Shown here one piece after another: positions 31,999 to 40,798 of a stretch of DNA of 64,000 nt. The stretch lies in assembly GCF_003385395.1 (NCBI RefSeq), contig NZ_QNUG01000013.1:1-64000 (forward strand). Reading direction: 5' to 3'. This DNA comes from Epilithonimonas hispanica. GTDB taxonomy: Bacteria > Bacteroidota > Bacteroidia > Flavobacteriales > Weeksellaceae. The notes beneath the pieces are model-generated. The model worked only from the letters and a program-made list of their open reading frames with translations, ran no database searches and was not told the origin of the DNA. Numbering within the stretch: the first letter of the stretch is position 1; the number at the start of each line of letters is the position of its first letter. A program made the position numbers and the translations under genes.

Positions 31999-32316
31999 AT
32001 GAATCAGCTATTAAAATTAATCTTAACAGGAATTTTGATTCTCTGTTTTTTGAAAATGCCTCTCATTTTCTACAGATTTTCTGGATATATTTTATTCTCT
32101 GGTTTTGGATGGTTAGCATACGATTCATTTCAAAGAAAAGACCACATAGATGTCAAGATTTTTGTGATTCTTGCATTACTCTACAATCCTTTTATAACAT
32201 TACCGTTGCCACATTTTTTATGGGTTATCATTAATGTGATAGTGATCATAGGATTGATACTGAATATCCTTTTTGCAGAAGACAATCCTTACGAGGATCA
32301 AACAAAAAAAAGATGA
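31999..32316 (+). CDS. Small four-helix membrane protein (DUF6804-like)
   Basis: 105 residues with three or four hydrophobic helices (about 5-22, 25-40, 50-62, 70-90). The segment DVKIFVILALLYNPFITLPL resembles the conserved part of DUF6804, a small uncharacterised membrane family. It stands alone between the isochorismate synthase and a terminator that overlaps its stop codon. The function is unknown. Confidence 0.65.
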   Translation: MNQLLKLILTGILILCFLKMPLIFYRFSGYILFSGFGWLAYDSFQRKDHIDVKIFVILALLYNPFITLPLPHFLWVIINVIVIIGLILNILFAEDNPYEDQTKKR

Positions 32317-32338
32317 CTAATAGTTTTAGTCATCTTTT
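32308..32338. terminator. Terminator overlapping the end of the small membrane protein gene
   Basis: AAAAGATGACTAA pairs with TTAGTCATCTTTT. The TGA stop lies in the left arm. It may also serve the convergent lipoprotein gene. Confidence 0.8.
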
Positions 32339-32346
32339 TTTGTTTT

Positions 32347-32922
32347 TTACAATCCTACTTCTAACTTGAAAGTGGCATTAATTTTCAGTTTCATAATATC
32401 ATCAACACCTTCTTCACGACCTTGAACTTTTAAAATAATAGAGTTTTGATTAGTTTTAAAATAGTTTAACAACTGTAAATCAGCGACCGGAGTAAAACTA
32501 ATAGAAGAACTATTTGTGTTATTTGTAGATTCTGCCATAACAACCTCATCCAAATTAGGTGCTTTGATAAGTATTTTAGCATTTTTAATAACACTTAATG
32601 CCGTACTATCTTCAGAACTAACATAATCTATACTTAATAGACTTAGTTTAGCAGACTTTAGATTATTAATTGACAAGGAAGGATACTCTTCTTTTATATC
32701 TGTATCAAAATTAATATTCAGCGGAATTTCTGGTATTGTAACCTCATTTATAGTATCGGCAATTACCAACGGAACTGTTATGTCTGTTGTAGTAGGAACT
32801 GAGAAAGGAATTGGTATAGAGATATTTTCAACTATATCATCTACTTTACTACAGTTGTAAACAACACTTCCAGCCACTATAAGCATGGACATTAAAAATA
32901 TACTTGCGGTTATTTTTCTCAT
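32347..32922 (-). CDS. Hypothetical secreted protein or lipoprotein
   Basis: 191 residues, not recognised. A hydrophobic N-terminus ends near Cys24 (VYNCSK); the residue at -1 is Asn, so this is a poor lipobox and simple secretion is possible. The mature protein is rich in Ile, Val, Ser and Thr, with repeated short beta-strand patterns (IPIPFSVPTTTDITVPLV, EVTIPEIPLNINF), suggesting an all-beta fold. It is convergent with the small membrane protein gene and 38 bp from the transporter gene upstream. Confidence 0.6.
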   Translation of the reverse strand: MRKITASIFLMSMLIVAGSVVYNCSKVDDIVENISIPIPFSVPTTTDITVPLVIADTINEVTIPEIPLNINFDTDIKEEYPSLSINNLKSAKLSLLSIDYVSSEDSTALSVIKNAKILIKAPNLDEVVMAESTNNTNSSSISFTPVADLQLLNYFKTNQNSIILKVQGREEGVDDIMKLKINATFKLEVGL

Positions 32923-32960
32923 AATTTCATTTTATAAACGTAAAAAACACGCCGGTATTG

Positions 32961-34295
32961 TTAATGATTAATGTTTTGAACATCTTTTGCAGAATGTTTG
33001 TATCTAAAAACAATAGCAAATAAAACCCCAATTACTAAGGCATAAATAGCGAATATATACCAACTAATTTCCCAGCCTTTCAATTGTTCAATAATATCCG
33101 TCTTAGAAAAGACAAAATGATTCACAACCTCACCAGCAACTAGCATCCCTAAAGTAGCACCAAACCCATTGGTCATCATCATAAAAACACCTTGTGCACT
33201 AGATCTAATCTCAGGAGATGTTTCTTTATCTACAAACAATGAACCTGAAACATTGAAAAAATCAAATGCAACACCATAAACAATCATTGATAATACAAAC
33301 ATCCAAACATTAGATCCTGGATCTCCTAATCCAAAAAGACCAAATCTCAGAAACCAAGCAAACATAGACATCAACATCACTTTTTTGATTCCGAATTTTT
33401 TTAAGAAAAATGGAATTAGCAGAATACAAAGTGTCTCTGAAACTTGTGACAAAGAGATTAATGCATTAGCATTATTTGCTCCCCAGCTATTTGCATAATT
33501 GGGAACATCCTTAAAACTGGTGATAAAAGGATTAGCATAACCATTTGTTATCTGTAGAGACACTCCCAGGAACATAGAGAAAATGAAGAAAATAGCCATT
33601 TTCCTTTCCTTGAACAATGCAAAAGCTTTGAGTCCAAGAGCATCAGAAAGCGATTTTTTTTCTTTATTATTACTAATGGAAACATTAGGTAGTGTAAAAG
33701 AATAAAGAAATAAAAGCAATCCTAAAATTGCAGAAACAAAAAATTGGTTATAATTATTCTGGAAACTTAAAAAATTTTTATCTCCCGAAAAGCTAATAGA
33801 AAACTGCCCATCTAAAGTTCCTGCAAAATTTACAAACAACATTGCAAAGATAAAACCAACGGTCCCTAGAGTTCTAATTGGAGGAAAAGCCTTAATAGTA
33901 TCAAAACCATTACTTACCAATATTCCATAAGCAGAAGAATTGGAAAGAGCAATAGTTGGCATATAGAATGCCACACTTACCGAGTATAAAGAGAATAATG
34001 TAGAAAAATCAACATTAGAGCCAGAAGTCATTCCATAATAGCCAGCAGCAGCAAGAAAAACGGCAGCAACTAAATGGCATATACCTAATAATTTTTGAGC
34101 AGGAACCCATCTGTCTGCAATAATTCCCATTATTGCTGGCATAAAAATAGAAACAATCCCCTGCATAGCATAAAAAAGTCCAATTTTTGAACCAAGTCCT
34201 ACTGCACCGAGATAATTCCCCATCGATGTCAAATAGGCTCCCCAAACTGCAAACTGCAAGAAATTAAGTATAATTAATCGTAATTTTAAATTCAT
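32961..34295 (-). CDS. Nucleoside permease-like MFS transporter
   Basis: 444 residues with 12 predicted membrane helices. The N-terminus LRLIILNFLQFAVWGAYLTS and the following GIVSIFMPAIMGIIADRWVPAQKLL match the NupG/XapB nucleoside:proton symporter branch of the major facilitator superfamily. The C-terminal half keeps GVAFDFFNVSGSLFVDKET and RSSAQGVFMMMTNGFGA. It probably imports nucleosides across the inner membrane. Substrate preference cannot be told from sequence. It starts 28 bp after the bifunctional nuclease gene on the same strand. Confidence 0.88.
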   Translation of the reverse strand: MNLKLRLIILNFLQFAVWGAYLTSMGNYLGAVGLGSKIGLFYAMQGIVSIFMPAIMGIIADRWVPAQKLLGICHLVAAVFLAAAGYYGMTSGSNVDFSTLFSLYSVSVAFYMPTIALSNSSAYGILVSNGFDTIKAFPPIRTLGTVGFIFAMLFVNFAGTLDGQFSISFSGDKNFLSFQNNYNQFFVSAILGLLLFLYSFTLPNVSISNNKEKKSLSDALGLKAFALFKERKMAIFFIFSMFLGVSLQITNGYANPFITSFKDVPNYANSWGANNANALISLSQVSETLCILLIPFFLKKFGIKKVMLMSMFAWFLRFGLFGLGDPGSNVWMFVLSMIVYGVAFDFFNVSGSLFVDKETSPEIRSSAQGVFMMMTNGFGATLGMLVAGEVVNHFVFSKTDIIEQLKGWEISWYIFAIYALVIGVLFAIVFRYKHSAKDVQNINH

Positions 34296-34322
34296 ATCTT
34301 AAAATGATAATATATAATATAT

Positions 34323-34928
34323 TTATTCTATTTTTTTATTTCTTCTTTTGATTTCCTCTTGTAATCTAAGAGCTGTGTCGTAATCTTCTTCTTTTACAGC
34401 ATCATTCAACAATAGATTTAATTCTTCCAAAGAGATTCCTGACAAATCATTGAAGTCTGAAATTTCATCAGAGCCTAAATCTTCATCTCCTACTTTTGGA
34501 GTTTCATCAAGTTCTAATAATATCCCCGCTTCATTCAAAACTTCAGAAGTAGTAAAAATAGGTGCATCAAAACGAACAGCCATTGCAACAGCATCAGAAG
34601 TTCTTGCATCCAGAATCAATTCCTCGTCAGTTAATGGATTTTTGAAATTGATGTTTGAAAAGAAAACGCCATCTTTGATCTGATAGATAATAACCGATTC
34701 TAAATTAAAACCAGTATTCTTAACAAATTTTGTAAATAAATCGTGAGTCAAAGGACGAGGTGGATTAATGTCTTTTTCTAATCCTAAAGAAATGGATTGT
34801 GCTTCAAAATTCCCAATAACAACAGGCAGTTTGACCGATGTTTCTTCATGTTCCAACAACAGCGCGTAAGCTCCTGATTGGGTTTGGCTGTAGGAGATTC
34901 CTCTGATGATTAATTTTTTATAATCCAT
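34323..34928 (-). CDS. Bifunctional nuclease family protein with UvrB/UvrC motif
   Basis: 201 residues. Residues 1-130 form the BFN/DUF151 domain (GAYALLLEHEETSVKLPVVIGNFEAQSIS, RPLTHDLF and ILDARTSDAVAMAVRFDAPIF segments). A C-terminal UvrB/UvrC coiled motif follows (about 168-197, LNLLLNDAVKEEDYDTALRLQEEI). The fusion of these two parts is the normal form in Bacteroidetes. DNase and RNase activity has been reported for a plant relative; the bacterial role is unclear. It probably shares a transcript with the transporter. Confidence 0.9.
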   Translation of the reverse strand: MDYKKLIIRGISYSQTQSGAYALLLEHEETSVKLPVVIGNFEAQSISLGLEKDINPPRPLTHDLFTKFVKNTGFNLESVIIYQIKDGVFFSNINFKNPLTDEELILDARTSDAVAMAVRFDAPIFTTSEVLNEAGILLELDETPKVGDEDLGSDEISDFNDLSGISLEELNLLLNDAVKEEDYDTALRLQEEIKRRNKKIE

Positions 34929-35060
34929 TCAGCAAATATAAAATTTTTTGTTAATTCCTATTTAACATTTGAAGATTATTACATAGTTTCCGTTGGAAAA
35001 TCATAATCACTTTATTTTGCTTTCTATTTATCTCTGATTTTACTATCATATCAGAAAAAA

Positions 35061-35082
35061 AACCTGAGCAAAAACTCAGGTT
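35061..35082 (-). terminator. Terminator of the etfBA operon
   Basis: AACCTGAG and CTCAGGTT form an 8-bp stem with a 6-nt loop, followed on the minus strand by eight T residues. Confidence 0.85.
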
Positions 35083-35105
35083 CTTAATATATTTCGAAAA
35101 GTTGA

Positions 35106-36053
35106 TTAAGCTTTCAATGCTTTGATTTTCTCCGTTAATGCAGGAATAATCTGGAACGCATCTCCTACTACTCCATAATCCGCAGATTTGAAGAAAGGCG
35201 CTTCCGGGTCATTATTGATAACAACAATTGTCTTAGAACTGTTAACTCCCGCCAAATGCTGAATCGCACCAGAAATACCAACCGCTACATATAAATTTGG
35301 AGAAATTGCTTTTCCTGTTTGTCCAACGTGCTCGTTGTGTCCTCTCCAACCGATATCAGAAACTGGTTTTGAACAAGCTGTTGCAGCTCCAAGAACATTA
35401 GCCAAATCCTCAATCATTCCCCAATTTTCAGGGCCTTTAAGACCTCTACCTGCAGAAACTACGATTTCCGCTTCTTTCAAGTCTAATTTACCAGAAGACT
35501 GTTCGTGATTAATCACTTTTGTATCTTCATTTGCAATGCTCAATTCTTTAACCTCTTCAGAACCAGAAGCTGCATTTTCTTTAACACCAAAAGCATTTTG
35601 AGAAACGGTTACAATAACGCCAGCTGCATCAGCTTTTGCGTGCATAAAACCTTTTCCTGAGAAAGCTCTTCTTTTCACTTGGAAAGGTGAAGTACTTTCA
35701 GGAACATCAATCGCATTAGTAATCAAAGAATAATTTTTCTGAATCGCTAACATTGGTGCAATAGAAGAAGCGTCTGTCGTGTGAGGAAAAACAATAATAT
35801 TTCCGTCAGCAATCTGACCAACTGCTTCTGCATAAGCCTTAGAACTGAAATTCTTAAGACCTGCATCTTTTACATTAACTACTTTATCTGCTCCATATTT
35901 GTAAAGCAAATCTGAAGAATCTGTCGGATTGATAGAAATTGCAGTCACTGAATCTCCAGTTTTTCCTGCAATAGCTTTTGCATAAGAAACCGCTTCAAAT
36001 GCTGCTTTTTTGTAAACTCCGTTTATATTTTCTGCGTATACGAATACTGCCAT
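35106..36053 (-). CDS. etfA: Electron transfer flavoprotein subunit alpha
   Basis: 315 residues, normal EtfA length. The N-terminal domain is divergent. The C-terminal FAD-binding domain is strongly conserved: VSAGRGLKGPENWGMIEDLA, GQTGKAISPNLYVAVGISGA, then IQHLAGVNSSKTIVVINNDPEA and DYGVVGD. With EtfB it carries electrons from acyl-CoA and other dehydrogenases to the ETF-quinone oxidoreductase. It is 25 bp after etfB in one operon. Confidence 0.96.
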   Translation of the reverse strand: MAVFVYAENINGVYKKAAFEAVSYAKAIAGKTGDSVTAISINPTDSSDLLYKYGADKVVNVKDAGLKNFSSKAYAEAVGQIADGNIIVFPHTTDASSIAPMLAIQKNYSLITNAIDVPESTSPFQVKRRAFSGKGFMHAKADAAGVIVTVSQNAFGVKENAASGSEEVKELSIANEDTKVINHEQSSGKLDLKEAEIVVSAGRGLKGPENWGMIEDLANVLGAATACSKPVSDIGWRGHNEHVGQTGKAISPNLYVAVGISGAIQHLAGVNSSKTIVVINNDPEAPFFKSADYGVVGDAFQIIPALTEKIKALKA

Positions 36054-36078
36054 TTTGTTTGATTTAAAAGATTAATAA

Positions 36079-36825
36079 TTAAATAACTTTCGCTTCTTCG
36101 TGAAGTAATCTTACCAACTCATCCAGGTTATCAGCAGAAACCAACTTCACAGCTGCTCTTGGCGCAACACTGTCAAAAGAAACTGCTTCCACTTTCACTT
36201 CAGAATTTGAAGGTTCCACAACATTAAGAGCTTTAGTTCTTGCAGACATAATTCCTCTCATATTCGGGATAATCAAATCTTTTTCGTCAACCAAACCTTT
36301 TTGTCCTGCAACAACAGCCGGTAATTTCACAGAAATAGTTTCTTTTCCACCTTCGATTTCTCTAACTGCAGTTGCTTCTGAACCATTAACTTCTAATCCA
36401 ACACTCGCATTAACAAAAGCGTAATTCAATAATTGGGCAACCATTCCAGGAACTGCTCCACCGTTATAGTCAATCGATTCTTTTCCTGTAAGAATTAGGT
36501 CATAACCTCCGTCTTGAGCTACTTTTGCAATTTCTTTTGCAACAGAGAAACTGTCTTTAGCTTCTGCATTAACTCTCACTGCATCATTCGCTCCGATTGC
36601 CAAAGCTTTTCTGATAACAGCTTCTGTTCCTGCATCTCCAACGTTCACAACCGTTACAGTTGCACCTTGAGATTCTTGTAATTTTATAGCTTTTGTTAAA
36701 GCAAACTCATCTAATGGATTAATCACCCATTGTATTCCGTTTTTGTCAAAAGCAGATTTATCTGCTGTAAAATTAATTTTACTTGTAGTGTCCGGAACGC
36801 TACTGATACAAACTAATATTTTCAT
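36079..36825 (-). CDS. etfB: Electron transfer flavoprotein subunit beta
   Basis: 248 residues. Opening KILVCISSVPDT, the ETF beta signature in VREIEGGKETISVKLPAVVAGQ and the recognition loop near LPAVVAGQKGLVDEKDL, with PNMRGIMSARTK, are all present. It binds AMP and contacts partner dehydrogenases. It is the first gene of the etfBA operon. No clear TAnnTTTG element was found in the 260-bp gap upstream, which is otherwise AT-rich and featureless. Confidence 0.96.
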   Translation of the reverse strand: MKILVCISSVPDTTSKINFTADKSAFDKNGIQWVINPLDEFALTKAIKLQESQGATVTVVNVGDAGTEAVIRKALAIGANDAVRVNAEAKDSFSVAKEIAKVAQDGGYDLILTGKESIDYNGGAVPGMVAQLLNYAFVNASVGLEVNGSEATAVREIEGGKETISVKLPAVVAGQKGLVDEKDLIIPNMRGIMSARTKALNVVEPSNSEVKVEAVSFDSVAPRAAVKLVSADNLDELVRLLHEEAKVI

Positions 36826-37089
36826 CTGTTAAATATATTTTTAATTAATTATCAATAAGAATCAATCTTAACGATAACATTTGATGTTACTAACTGTGGC
36901 TAATATATATAAAAAATACTATGCATGCATAATTTATTGTTATTTATTAAATAGTTTTCTGAAATGCTTTATTAATAGGGTATTTAGAATTTTTACAAAT
37001 AATTTTGTCCGTTTTAAAGCGATTTAGCAGATTCAACTCTTTACAAATATTGAGGTTAAATTATCGAATTTTCAAAAAACTAATAATTT

Positions 37090-37791
37090 TTATTTCTTTA
37101 CCTGACTCGCTCGGAACTCAATTTTACTTGGCAAAACACGAGGATTCATATTCAGCATATCGAGGACAAGATTTCCCATATCTTCCGGCTGGATTTTCCA
37201 TTCGTCTTTTTCAGAAGGAACATTTCCGTTGAAATAAGTGGCAACGGAACCTGGCATTATGGTTGAAACTTTGATATTGTATTTTCTAAGGTCAATCATC
37301 GCAGCTTGTGTGAAGCCGACAACGCCAAACTTCGAAGCATTATATCCAGCTCCATTTTCAAAGAAATTAGTTCCTGCAAGACTTGCAATTGTAATGTAAT
37401 AGCCTTCTGATTTTTTCAATTCCTCAACAGAAGCCTTCAAAGTGTAGAAAGCACCTGTCAAATTGGTTTCTTGCATTGCGTTCCAATCTTCGATTGACAA
37501 TTCATCAACCGGTTTGAAGATTCCTAAACCCGCATTCGCAATCACAACATCCACTCTTCCGAATCTTTCAACAATTTTCGAAATTGCATTTTCTTCATCT
37601 TCGAAATTTCTAACATCTGAACTCACTCCAAAAACACTTTCTGAAATGGTTTTAAGTTCAGAAACAGCTTTATCAACATCTTGTTGTTTTCTTCCACTAA
37701 TAGCCACTTTGTGACCATTTTTCAACAGAACTTCTGCGATTCCGAAACCTATTCCTTTGGTTCCACCTGTGATATATACAACTTTTGACAT
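37090..37791 (-). CDS. Short-chain dehydrogenase/reductase
   Basis: 233 residues, classical SDR size. The NAD(P) glycine motif is TGGTKGIGFGIA, the structural NAG motif is IANAGLG, and the catalytic triad is Ser in TIASLAG with Tyr and Lys in YNASKFG. Arg in SGRK after the second strand favours NADPH. The best general match is a 3-ketoacyl-ACP reductase-like enzyme, but the substrate cannot be assigned. It stands alone. Confidence 0.9.
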   Translation of the reverse strand: MSKVVYITGGTKGIGFGIAEVLLKNGHKVAISGRKQQDVDKAVSELKTISESVFGVSSDVRNFEDEENAISKIVERFGRVDVVIANAGLGIFKPVDELSIEDWNAMQETNLTGAFYTLKASVEELKKSEGYYITIASLAGTNFFENGAGYNASKFGVVGFTQAAMIDLRKYNIKVSTIMPGSVATYFNGNVPSEKDEWKIQPEDMGNLVLDMLNMNPRVLPSKIEFRASQVKK

Positions 37792-37811
37792 AATTTTTAA
37801 AAATTTATTTG

Positions 37812-37918
37812 AACCACTTAGTCACATAGTTTTTTGTTTAAGATTAAATAGAAAACTGCTTTAAACTATTATTTAATATTTTTGAATTAAAATTGATTTT
37901 CTATGTGACTATGTGGTT
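37812..37918. repeat. Long inverted repeat AACCAC..AGTCACATAG
   Basis: An 18-bp unit at 37812-37829 (AACCACTTAGTCACATAG) faces its complement at 37901-37918 with one mismatch, around a 71-bp AT-rich centre. It fills the gap between the SDR and dipeptidase genes and resembles dispersed elements I associate with Chryseobacterium-like genomes. Confidence 0.7.
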
Positions 37919-37943
37919 TAGTTTATGATTAATTTTAATAAAA

Positions 37944-37963
37944 AAGACAGCCTTAACTGTCTT
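37944..37963 (-). terminator. Terminator of the dipeptidase gene
   Basis: AAGACAG and CTGTCTT form a 7-bp stem with a 6-nt loop just after the stop codon; T residues follow on the minus strand. Confidence 0.7.
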
Positions 37964-37970
37964 CAATTTT

Positions 37971-39353
37971 TTATCCTTTTGCGTAAAACTCAAAGAAGTA
38001 AGGAATACTTTCTATTCCTTTATAATAGTTATACAATCCGTAATGTTCATTAGGTGAATGAATAGCATCTGAATCCAATCCAAATCCCATAAGAACGGAT
38101 TTAGCACCAAGAACTTTTTCAAACAAAGAGGTAATTGGAATACTTCCTCCACTTCTGTAAGGCAAAACTTCTTTTCCGAAAGCTTTTTCCATTGCTTTTT
38201 TAGCAGCCAAAAACTCTTTGGTATTACTTTCCAAAACGTAAGGCATTCCTCCGTGATGTGGCGTCACTTTTATTTTAACACTTTTTGGTGCAATCTTTTC
38301 AAAATGTTTCGTGAACTTTTCAGTGATTTCTTCAGGCGTTTGATTCGGAACCAATCTCATTGAGATTTTAGCAAAAGCTTTTGACGCAATCACAGTTTTT
38401 GCACCTTCTCCAGTATAACCTCCCCAAATTCCGTTAACATCAAGAGTTGGACGAATCGAAGCTCTTTCCAAAGTTGTGCAGCCTTCTTCTCCTTGAATAT
38501 CATTAAGATTAATTGATTTCTTATAAGCATCCGGATCGTCTTTCAGTTTGTTCATTTCTTTTCTGTCTTCATCGGAAACAATCAGAACATTGTCATAAAA
38601 ACCGTCGATGGTGATATGTCCTTTATCATCAATCAAATCGCCAATCATTTTTGACAGAACATTAATTGGATTCGGAACTGCTCCTCCATAAAGCCCAGAA
38701 TGTAAATCACGATTTGGACCTTCAACCTCAACTTCTACATAACTCAAACCTCTCAAACCTGTTGTAACCGTTGGCTGTTCATTAGAATAAATATGAGTAT
38801 CAGAAATTAAAATAACATCGCAACTCAGTTTTTCTTTATGGTCTTCTAGGAAATCTGCCAAACTTGCAGAACCCACTTCTTCTTCACCTTCAATCAAAAA
38901 CTTAACATTACAAGGAAGTGAATCTGTTTTCATCATTGCCTCGAAAGCTTTGACGTGCATAAAGAATTGTCCTTTATCATCCGCAGAACCTCTTGCGAAA
39001 ATTGCGCCATCTGGATGAAGTTCAGTCGTTTTTACAACTGGCTCAAACGGGTCACTTGTCCATAATTCCAATGGGTCAGCTGGCTGAACGTCATAATGAC
39101 CGTAAACTAAAACCGTTGGCAAATTAGCATCAATTATTTTTTCTCCAAAAACAATTGGATAACCTTTGGTTTCAAGCGTTTCTACATTGTCTGCTCCAGC
39201 AACTTTTAGGTGTCTTGCCACTTCATCTGCGCATTTCAGGACTTCGGATTTGTAAGCTGGGTCTGCGCTAATGGAAGCGATTCTAAGGATATCGAAAAGT
39301 TCATCTAAGAAACGTTGTTTATTTTCTTGGATGTATTGTTGTGTATTACTCAT
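37971..39353 (-). CDS. M20-family dipeptidase
   Basis: 460 residues from the ATG at 39353. The frame stays open to 39461, but that extra segment is Cys/Phe-rich and runs through an intergenic repeat, so it is rejected. Metal-ligand motifs are present: YGHYDVQPADP, an ARGSADDKGQF region, and EGEEEVGS with the catalytic Glu. A dimerisation domain sits at about 200-310. The overall pattern matches cytosolic dipeptidases of the CNDP/PepV type, two-zinc enzymes that hydrolyse short peptides. Confidence 0.9.
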   Translation of the reverse strand: MSNTQQYIQENKQRFLDELFDILRIASISADPAYKSEVLKCADEVARHLKVAGADNVETLETKGYPIVFGEKIIDANLPTVLVYGHYDVQPADPLELWTSDPFEPVVKTTELHPDGAIFARGSADDKGQFFMHVKAFEAMMKTDSLPCNVKFLIEGEEEVGSASLADFLEDHKEKLSCDVILISDTHIYSNEQPTVTTGLRGLSYVEVEVEGPNRDLHSGLYGGAVPNPINVLSKMIGDLIDDKGHITIDGFYDNVLIVSDEDRKEMNKLKDDPDAYKKSINLNDIQGEEGCTTLERASIRPTLDVNGIWGGYTGEGAKTVIASKAFAKISMRLVPNQTPEEITEKFTKHFEKIAPKSVKIKVTPHHGGMPYVLESNTKEFLAAKKAMEKAFGKEVLPYRSGGSIPITSLFEKVLGAKSVLMGFGLDSDAIHSPNEHYGLYNYYKGIESIPYFFEFYAKG

Positions 39354-39387
39354 TTTTATTATAAATGATGATTGATAAATGATTTGA

Positions 39388-39421
39388 AACTTTGTCAAGG
39401 ATCTGAAACTTTGACAAAGTT
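39388..39421. repeat. Inverted repeat AACTTTGTCAA / TTGACAAAGTT
   Basis: Perfect 11-bp arms with a 12-nt centre (AGG-ATCTGAAAC type). It lies just upstream of the dipeptidase start, next to a low-complexity ATAAATGATGATTGATAAAT spacer. Confidence 0.6.
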
Positions 39422-39434
39422 GGTTCGTAAAAAT

Positions 39435-39466
39435 AAAAAATGTCCTGCAAACGCAAGACATTTTTT
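39435..39466 (-). terminator. Terminator of the small lipoprotein gene
   Basis: AAAAAATGTC and GACATTTTTT pair, with an inner TGC/GCA stem around AAAC. It lies 24 bp from the lipoprotein stop. Confidence 0.8.
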
Positions 39467-39489
39467 GTTATAATATTTTTATAAAATTC

Positions 39490-39744
39490 TTAGTGATGTT
39501 CAGCCGGAGCTTCTGTTGTTGCTGGTTTTGCTTCCGGTGTTGCCACTTTTGCAGAATCTGCTACAACGCGAGAAACAGTTTTTGTAGAATCTGCTGTTGC
39601 TTTATAAGTCCCGTGAGGTGCATTTGGGTCATCGTATCTTACAACGTCATCAGTTTTTACAATACGTCCTTTGTTCCCACCAGCAGGAAGGTCACAAGAT
39701 ACAACTAAGATAGCAGAAGCCAACAATATAACAGATTTTTTCAT
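39490..39744 (-). CDS. Small hypothetical lipoprotein
   Basis: 84 residues. The signal peptide ends at a good lipobox, LVVSC with Cys17. The mature part is short, charged and rich in Ala, Thr, Lys and Pro (VATPEAKPATTEAPAEHH at the end), so it is probably disordered. No family is recognised. It has its own terminator and is separated from clpP by the structured repeat at 39908-40000. Confidence 0.75.
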   Translation of the reverse strand: MKKSVILLASAILVVSCDLPAGGNKGRIVKTDDVVRYDDPNAPHGTYKATADSTKTVSRVVADSAKVATPEAKPATTEAPAEHH

Positions 39745-39907
39745 TTTTTATTATTTAACGTGTCAAAAGTAGTGAAATTGAGATTTTCTGCAAAATTATT
39801 TTCTGTAAAATGTACGACGTAAAAAGTAAAATGTAATCTATCTAATTAATTTTTCTTCTTTTCTTTACAAATCTCTAATGGAAGAGGAAATGTTTCTACT
39901 TTGCGAA

Positions 39908-40000
39908 GCGCGCCCCGACTTGAGCGGAAATCCTTTTTACGTAACGCAGTGGAGTGAAAAGATTGGGAGCGGAAGGCGGATAAAGGCGCCCAAATAATTT
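39908..40000. repeat. Structured intergenic repeat, copy A
   Basis: This contains CCCCGACTTGAGCGGAAATC, then CTTTTT, a small loop, GTGAAAAGATT, GGGAGCGGAAGGCGGAT and GGCGCCCAAATAATTT. The ATCCTTTTT and AAAAGAT parts form an inner hairpin, and GCGCC/GGCGC can close the outside. Copies B (45976-46103) and C (53826-53880) share the plan. It may be a member of a known flavobacterial RNA or repeat family. The rest of the 39745-40048 gap holds nothing else I recognise apart from the clpP terminator. Confidence 0.65.
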
Positions 40001-40017
40001 GAATTATCATAAAAAAA

Positions 40018-40038
40018 CCTGACTCAAAATGAATCAGG
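40018..40038 (-). terminator. Terminator of clpP
   Basis: CCTGA-c-TCA and TGA-a-TCAGG form a 9-position stem with one mismatch; seven A residues on the plus strand give a T run in the transcript. Confidence 0.75.
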
Positions 40039-40048
40039 CTTTGTTGTT

Positions 40049-40726
40049 TTATTTTTTTCTTTCGAGAACTTCGTCTACCATTCCGAACTCTTTGGCTTCG
40101 GTGGATGTCATCCAGTAATCTCTGTCAGAGGCTTTTTCTACCCACTCGTAAGTTTGTCCTGAATGGTTTGAAATGATGTCATACAATTCTTTTTTCAATT
40201 TCAACATCTCTCTCAAATTGATTTCCATATCAGAAGCTACACCTTGTGCGCCGCCAGAAGGCTGGTGAATCATCACTCGAGAATGCTTCAACGCAGAACG
40301 TTTTCCCTTCTCACCTGCAACCAAAAGCACAGCTCCCATAGAAGCAGCGATTCCTGTACAAATCGTAGCAACATCAGGCTTAATGATTTGCATTGTGTCA
40401 TAGATTCCCAATCCTGCATAAACACTTCCTCCAGGAGAGTTGATATAAATTTGAATATCCTTCGCTGAATCGGAACTTTCTAAGAATAACAATTGCGCGG
40501 TTACAATATTTGCCACTTGATCATCGATTCCCGTTCCTAGGAATATGATTCTATCCATCATTAATCTTGAAAAGACGTCCATCTGTGCAACGTTCATTCT
40601 ACGCTCCTCCATAATGTATGGCGTAAGATTGGTTGGGTTGAACATTCCCATATATTGGTCTGTAGCAAGACCGTTGTTTCCCATATGCTTAACTGAGAAA
40701 TCTCTGAATTCTTTTTTAATGTCCAT
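40049..40726 (-). CDS. clpP: ATP-dependent Clp protease proteolytic subunit
   Basis: 225 residues. The nucleophile Ser is in GIAASMGAVLL and the His is in RVMIHQPSGGAQG, with the Asp further on near ASDRDYWMTSTEAKEFG. The head-domain helix LMMDRIIFLGTGIDDQVANI is typical. The N-terminus is about 20-30 residues longer than in E. coli, as is usual in Flavobacteriia. ClpP forms tetradecamers that degrade proteins unfolded by ClpX or ClpA/C. It is transcribed alone. Confidence 0.96.
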   Translation of the reverse strand: MDIKKEFRDFSVKHMGNNGLATDQYMGMFNPTNLTPYIMEERRMNVAQMDVFSRLMMDRIIFLGTGIDDQVANIVTAQLLFLESSDSAKDIQIYINSPGGSVYAGLGIYDTMQIIKPDVATICTGIAASMGAVLLVAGEKGKRSALKHSRVMIHQPSGGAQGVASDMEINLREMLKLKKELYDIISNHSGQTYEWVEKASDRDYWMTSTEAKEFGMVDEVLERKK

Positions 40727-40798
40727 ATTATATTTGGTTATTTTTAAATCTGTATTGAGTTTGCAATTTTTATTCCTTTGCCAAAGTAAGTCATTCTG

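Noticed and set aside
39354-39461. N-terminal extension of the dipeptidase
   Set aside because: It runs through an inverted repeat and a low-complexity spacer and precedes a family-typical start at 39353.
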